Shown here in pieces: positions 15,234 to 17,297 of a stretch of DNA of 17,297 nt. The position numbers were made by a program, and so were the translations under genes. The stretch spans positions 1 through 17,297 of the forward strand of contig CAIPUQ010000211.1 in assembly GCA_903868295.1 (NCBI GenBank), written 5' to 3'. The notes under the pieces are model-generated. The model ran no database searches. It saw nothing but the letters and a program-made list of their open reading frames with translations, and was not told where the DNA came from. Origin of the DNA: an uncultured Roseiflexaceae bacterium. GTDB lineage: Bacteria > Chloroflexota > Chloroflexia > Chloroflexales > Roseiflexaceae. The stretch's first letter is position 1. Each line of letters starts with the position of its first letter.

Positions 15234-16231
15234 CCACATCGGACGCCATTGTTACCTGTGAAAACCTCATTAAGGTATATCGTATCGATGACCTCGAGGT
15301 AATGGCCCTGCAAGGCCTCGATATGACCATCCGCCGTGGCGAAGTAATGGCCTTGGTCGGTTCGTCAGGCTCGGGCAAAACGACGCTCCTCAACGTGATT
15401 GGCGGCCTCGATCGCCCCAACGCCGGCAAACTGATCGTCGCCGGCAACGATCTGCTCAAACTGACCGACGGTTCGCTCGATGCCTATCGGCGCCAGTATG
15501 TCGGCTTTATTTGGCAACAGAAAGCCCGCAACCTGATCCCATACCTCGACGTCGAGCAGAACATCGAACTGCCCATGATCATGAGCGGCGTCCCCAGCCG
15601 ACAACGCAAAGAGTGGATCGGCGAGCTCATCGACGCCGTCCGCCTCAATCACCGCCGCGGCCACAAACTGGCCCAGTTGTCGGGTGGTGAGCAGCAACGC
15701 GTCGCCATCGCCATTGCCTTGGCCAACAAACCGGCGTTGCTGCTGGGCGATGAACCCACCGGCGAACTCGACTCGCAGACGGCCGAAGTGGTCTTCAACA
15801 TCTTCCACGAGCTCAATCGACGCTTTGCCCTGACCGTGATTATCGTGTCGCACGACCCCAACATCGCCCACTTCGTCAATCGCGTGGTGTCTATTCGCGA
15901 CGGCAAAACCAGTAGCGAAACAGTCAAGCGCTTGGACGTCGAGGGTGGTACCGGCAGGTTCGACCAATCGCACCTCGAAGAGCTCCACATGCTCGACTCG
16001 GCTGGTCGCCTACAAATCCCCAAAGAGCTACGCGCCCGCTATGGCATCCGCGATCGCTTGGTGATGGAAGAGCAAGACGACGGCATCTTCATCAAGCCGC
16101 CGGTCAACACTGCGGCCGAGGCAGCCGATGCCGAACGCGAGCGCCGTCTGACCGATGCCGATGCTCCACCCGAGCTCAAACCCAGTCGTTTTGATCGCAT
16201 GATGCGCAACATCAGGAGCCGCATGAAATGA
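15230..16231 (+). CDS. MacB/LolD-type ABC ATPase with a C-terminal AbrB/SpoVT-like domain
   Basis: This 333-residue ATPase is the first of two in the operon. Residues 1-230 are a complete ABC domain: A-loop Tyr17, Walker A GSSGSGKT (44-51), Q-loop FIWQQ (Gln96), signature LSGGEQQR (150-157), Walker B and catalytic Glu in LLLGDEPTGELD (170-181), switch His208. The Q-loop region (WQQKARNLIPYLD) differs from the usual FQxxxLLP. Residues 253-291 (MLDSAGRLQIPKELRAR and following YGIRDRLVMEE, GIFIKPP) match the swapped-hairpin AbrB/MazE/SpoVT pattern. A charged tail of about 40 residues rich in Arg and Asp ends the protein. The extra domain may be for dimerisation or DNA binding; both are inferred. 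GGAGG at 15221-15225 precedes the ATG, which overlaps the permease stop; its own stop overlaps the next start. Confidence 0.9.
   Translation: MTTSDAIVTCENLIKVYRIDDLEVMALQGLDMTIRRGEVMALVGSSGSGKTTLLNVIGGLDRPNAGKLIVAGNDLLKLTDGSLDAYRRQYVGFIWQQKARNLIPYLDVEQNIELPMIMSGVPSRQRKEWIGELIDAVRLNHRRGHKLAQLSGGEQQRVAIAIALANKPALLLGDEPTGELDSQTAEVVFNIFHELNRRFALTVIIVSHDPNIAHFVNRVVSIRDGKTSSETVKRLDVEGGTGRFDQSHLEELHMLDSAGRLQIPKELRARYGIRDRLVMEEQDDGIFIKPPVNTAAEAADAERERRLTDADAPPELKPSRFDRMMRNIRSRMK
15986..16102 (+). other. AbrB/SpoVT-like segment within the ABC ATPase
   Basis: Residues 253-291 of the ATPase have the pattern of an AbrB-type swapped-hairpin domain: D-x-x-G-R-L-Q-I-P-K-E-L-R, a short turn, R-x-R-L-V-M-E, then G-I-F-I-K-P. 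In stand-alone regulators this unit binds DNA as a dimer. Here it sits behind the switch histidine of the ATPase after a linker of about 40 residues. Confidence 0.75.
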
Positions 16232-16953
16232 CGAACACCACACCCGCGGTCCGCATCGAAAACGTCACACGCGCCTACTCGGTCAACAACGACCAGGTGC
16301 TGGCATTGCGTGGCGTGAACATGTCCATCGAGCGCGGCACCTTTACGGCCTTCATGGGTCGTTCGGGCTCCGGCAAAACCACCCTACTCAATATGATTGG
16401 TGGGCTCGACACCCCGACATCGGGCAATATCTACTTCTTGGGCCAAAACACCGCCAAATTGTCACAAGACCAACTGACTGACATCCGCCGCGACAAAATC
16501 GGCTTCATCTTCCAAGCATTTGCTTTGTTGCCGATTTTGTCGGCATGGGAAAACGTCGAACTGCCGTTGCGCATCGCCGGGGTACGATCCGGCAAAGAAC
16601 GCCGCCAGCGCGCCCTCGAAGCGCTCACCCTGGTCGGCCTCGAGCAGTGGGCAGACCACCGGCCTTCCGAAATGTCGGGTGGTCAACAACAACGGGTCGC
16701 GATTGCCCGGGCATTGGTATCACGCCCGCCCATCCTCATCGCCGACGAACCAACCGGCGAACTCGACTCGACCACCGGCAAAAACCTGATGACTCTGATG
16801 CGCACCATCGTCAAGAGCGAAGGAGTCACGCTGATTATGGCAACCCATGACCAGTCGGTGCATCAGTACGCAGATATCATCCATCACATGCGCGACGGAC
16901 AGGTCTACGAATCCATCCCCGGCACCTTCGAAGAAGCACCCGCTCAGGCGTAG
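16228..16953 (+). CDS. MacB/LolD-type ABC ATPase, second of the operon
   Basis: This 241-residue ABC ATPase should work with the two-FtsX permease, probably together with the upstream ATPase. Motifs are complete: A-loop Tyr17, Walker A GRSGSGKT (44-51), Q-loop FIFQAFALLPILSAWENV (Gln96), signature MSGGQQQR (149-156), Walker B with catalytic Glu IADEPTGELDS (171-181) and switch His207 in ATHD. It has the standard LolD/MacB length, with only a short C-terminal tail and no extra domain. The ATG at 16228 overlaps the previous stop as ATGA, so it is translationally coupled. It differs from the first ATPase in the Q-loop and signature, which points to a heterodimeric nucleotide-binding pair rather than a recent duplicate. 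A hairpin follows the stop by 27 bases. Confidence 0.93.
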   Translation: MTNTTPAVRIENVTRAYSVNNDQVLALRGVNMSIERGTFTAFMGRSGSGKTTLLNMIGGLDTPTSGNIYFLGQNTAKLSQDQLTDIRRDKIGFIFQAFALLPILSAWENVELPLRIAGVRSGKERRQRALEALTLVGLEQWADHRPSEMSGGQQQRVAIARALVSRPPILIADEPTGELDSTTGKNLMTLMRTIVKSEGVTLIMATHDQSVHQYADIIHHMRDGQVYESIPGTFEEAPAQA

Positions 16954-16980
16954 ATGGGCACAACGGCACATCCGCCATGC

Positions 16981-17006
16981 TCCTCGGGGACGTCTGTTCC
17001 CGAGGA
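16981..17006 (+). terminator. hairpin after the export operon, weak terminator candidate
   Basis: TCCTCGGG (16981-16988) pairs with CCCGAGGA (16999-17006), an eight-bp perfect stem that a G-T pair could extend around an eight-base loop. The downstream bases TATTCATTGTTG are only moderately T-rich, so termination may be partial. The next gene starts at 17028, close enough for read-through expression. Confidence 0.55.
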
Positions 17007-17027
17007 TATTCATTGTTGCGACACACC

Positions 17028-17297
17028 ATGGACACGACACCACTCCTGACAGCACCACAATACCCGCGCGTCATCCAGCCCGTTTGGGTATGGGTGGCGC
17101 TGTATCTGTTGGTCTCGGTGTTGTCGCTCTGGCTGTATGCGGGGTCGACGCTGATTCGTGCCACCGACCCCCGTGCATTTGCAGGCTTTGATGGGGTCGA
17201 ATCATCGCCGGACGGCCAGATCGTCTACCGCTGGGGCGATGCACAACCGACAATCCAAATCCCCGCGGCACGACCCGGCTGGCGCATCATGTCGATG
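17028..17297 (+). CDS. partial membrane protein, N-terminal 90 residues only
   Basis: An open frame starts at ATG 17028 and runs off the window with no stop. After a short polar N-terminus (MDTTPLLTAPQYPRVIQP) there is one strong hydrophobic helix, about residues 20-40 (VWVALYLLVSVLSLWLYAG). A stretch with the pattern FDGVESSPDGQIVYRWGDAQ and IQIPAARPGW follows. A signal-anchor helix followed by a short beta-like extracytoplasmic stretch is reminiscent of the start of some Chloroflexota membrane glycosyltransferases, but the visible part is too short to assign a family. No strong ribosome binding site is seen, so the start may differ. It follows the export-operon hairpin by 21 bases and could be co-transcribed with the ATPases. 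Confidence 0.55.
   Translation, partial: MDTTPLLTAPQYPRVIQPVWVWVALYLLVSVLSLWLYAGSTLIRATDPRAFAGFDGVESSPDGQIVYRWGDAQPTIQIPAARPGWRIMSM

Noticed and set aside
1..17297. CRISPR arrays, tRNA or rRNA genes, insertion sequences
   Set aside because: No regularly spaced repeats, tRNA-like cloverleaf, rRNA segment, transposase motif or terminal inverted repeats were seen on either strand.

Overview
This 17.3 kb window is bacterial chromosome: moderately GC-rich, densely coding, with short gene gaps and sigma70-like promoters (TATAAT-type -10 boxes). The gene styles suggest Chloroflexota: a large FtsX/MacB-type export operon led by a lipoprotein adaptor, an ABC ATPase with an AbrB-like tail, a degenerate PPM-phosphatase fused through one membrane helix to a propeller-like region, and an ArsN1-type acetyltransferase. 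The phylum is inferred from protein style only; there is no rRNA or other marker. I see no tRNA, rRNA, CRISPR array, insertion sequence, phage gene or attachment site.

Left part, plus strand. A DinB-like metal-binding protein (137-604) is followed by an ArsN1-family N-acetyltransferase (610-1111) that is broken by a frameshift in a short AT run. Next is an ECF-type cobalt or nickel importer: cbiM fused to a CbiN/PDGLE-like C-terminal region (1255-2313), cbiQ (2394-3236) and cbiO (3248-4072). Its leader holds two adjacent inverted repeats. Two strong tandem hairpins lie between cbiM and cbiQ, and the CbiO ATPase ends in a 13-histidine tail. After it come a UPF0104/LPG-synthase-TM-like membrane protein (4151-5176) and a translationally coupled 84-residue membrane protein (5173-5427).

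Middle part, minus strand. Transcription runs from a promoter near 10.5 kb through an 857-residue pseudo-PPM/transmembrane/propeller protein (10472-7899), glucose-6-phosphate dehydrogenase zwf (7878-6376) and a patatin-like lipase (6360-5434). The patatin gene meets the 84-residue gene head-on in a 12-bp palindrome that supplies both stop codons.

Right part, plus strand. A 270-bp divergent intergenic region carries a perfect 17-bp dyad just upstream of a good sigma70 promoter. The operon it drives encodes a lipoprotein HlyD/MacA-like adaptor with a very long coiled coil, a 978-residue two-FtsX permease, an ABC ATPase with an AbrB/SpoVT-like C-terminal domain, and a second ABC ATPase. The last three are linked by ATGA stop-start overlaps, which fits one export or envelope-remodelling complex. 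A hairpin follows, then the start of an unidentified membrane protein that runs off the window.

The best candidates for something under-described are the ATPase-AbrB fusion operon with its dyad operator, the pseudophosphatase-propeller protein at the head of the zwf operon, and the metal importer with hairpins inside the operon and a His-rich ATPase tail.
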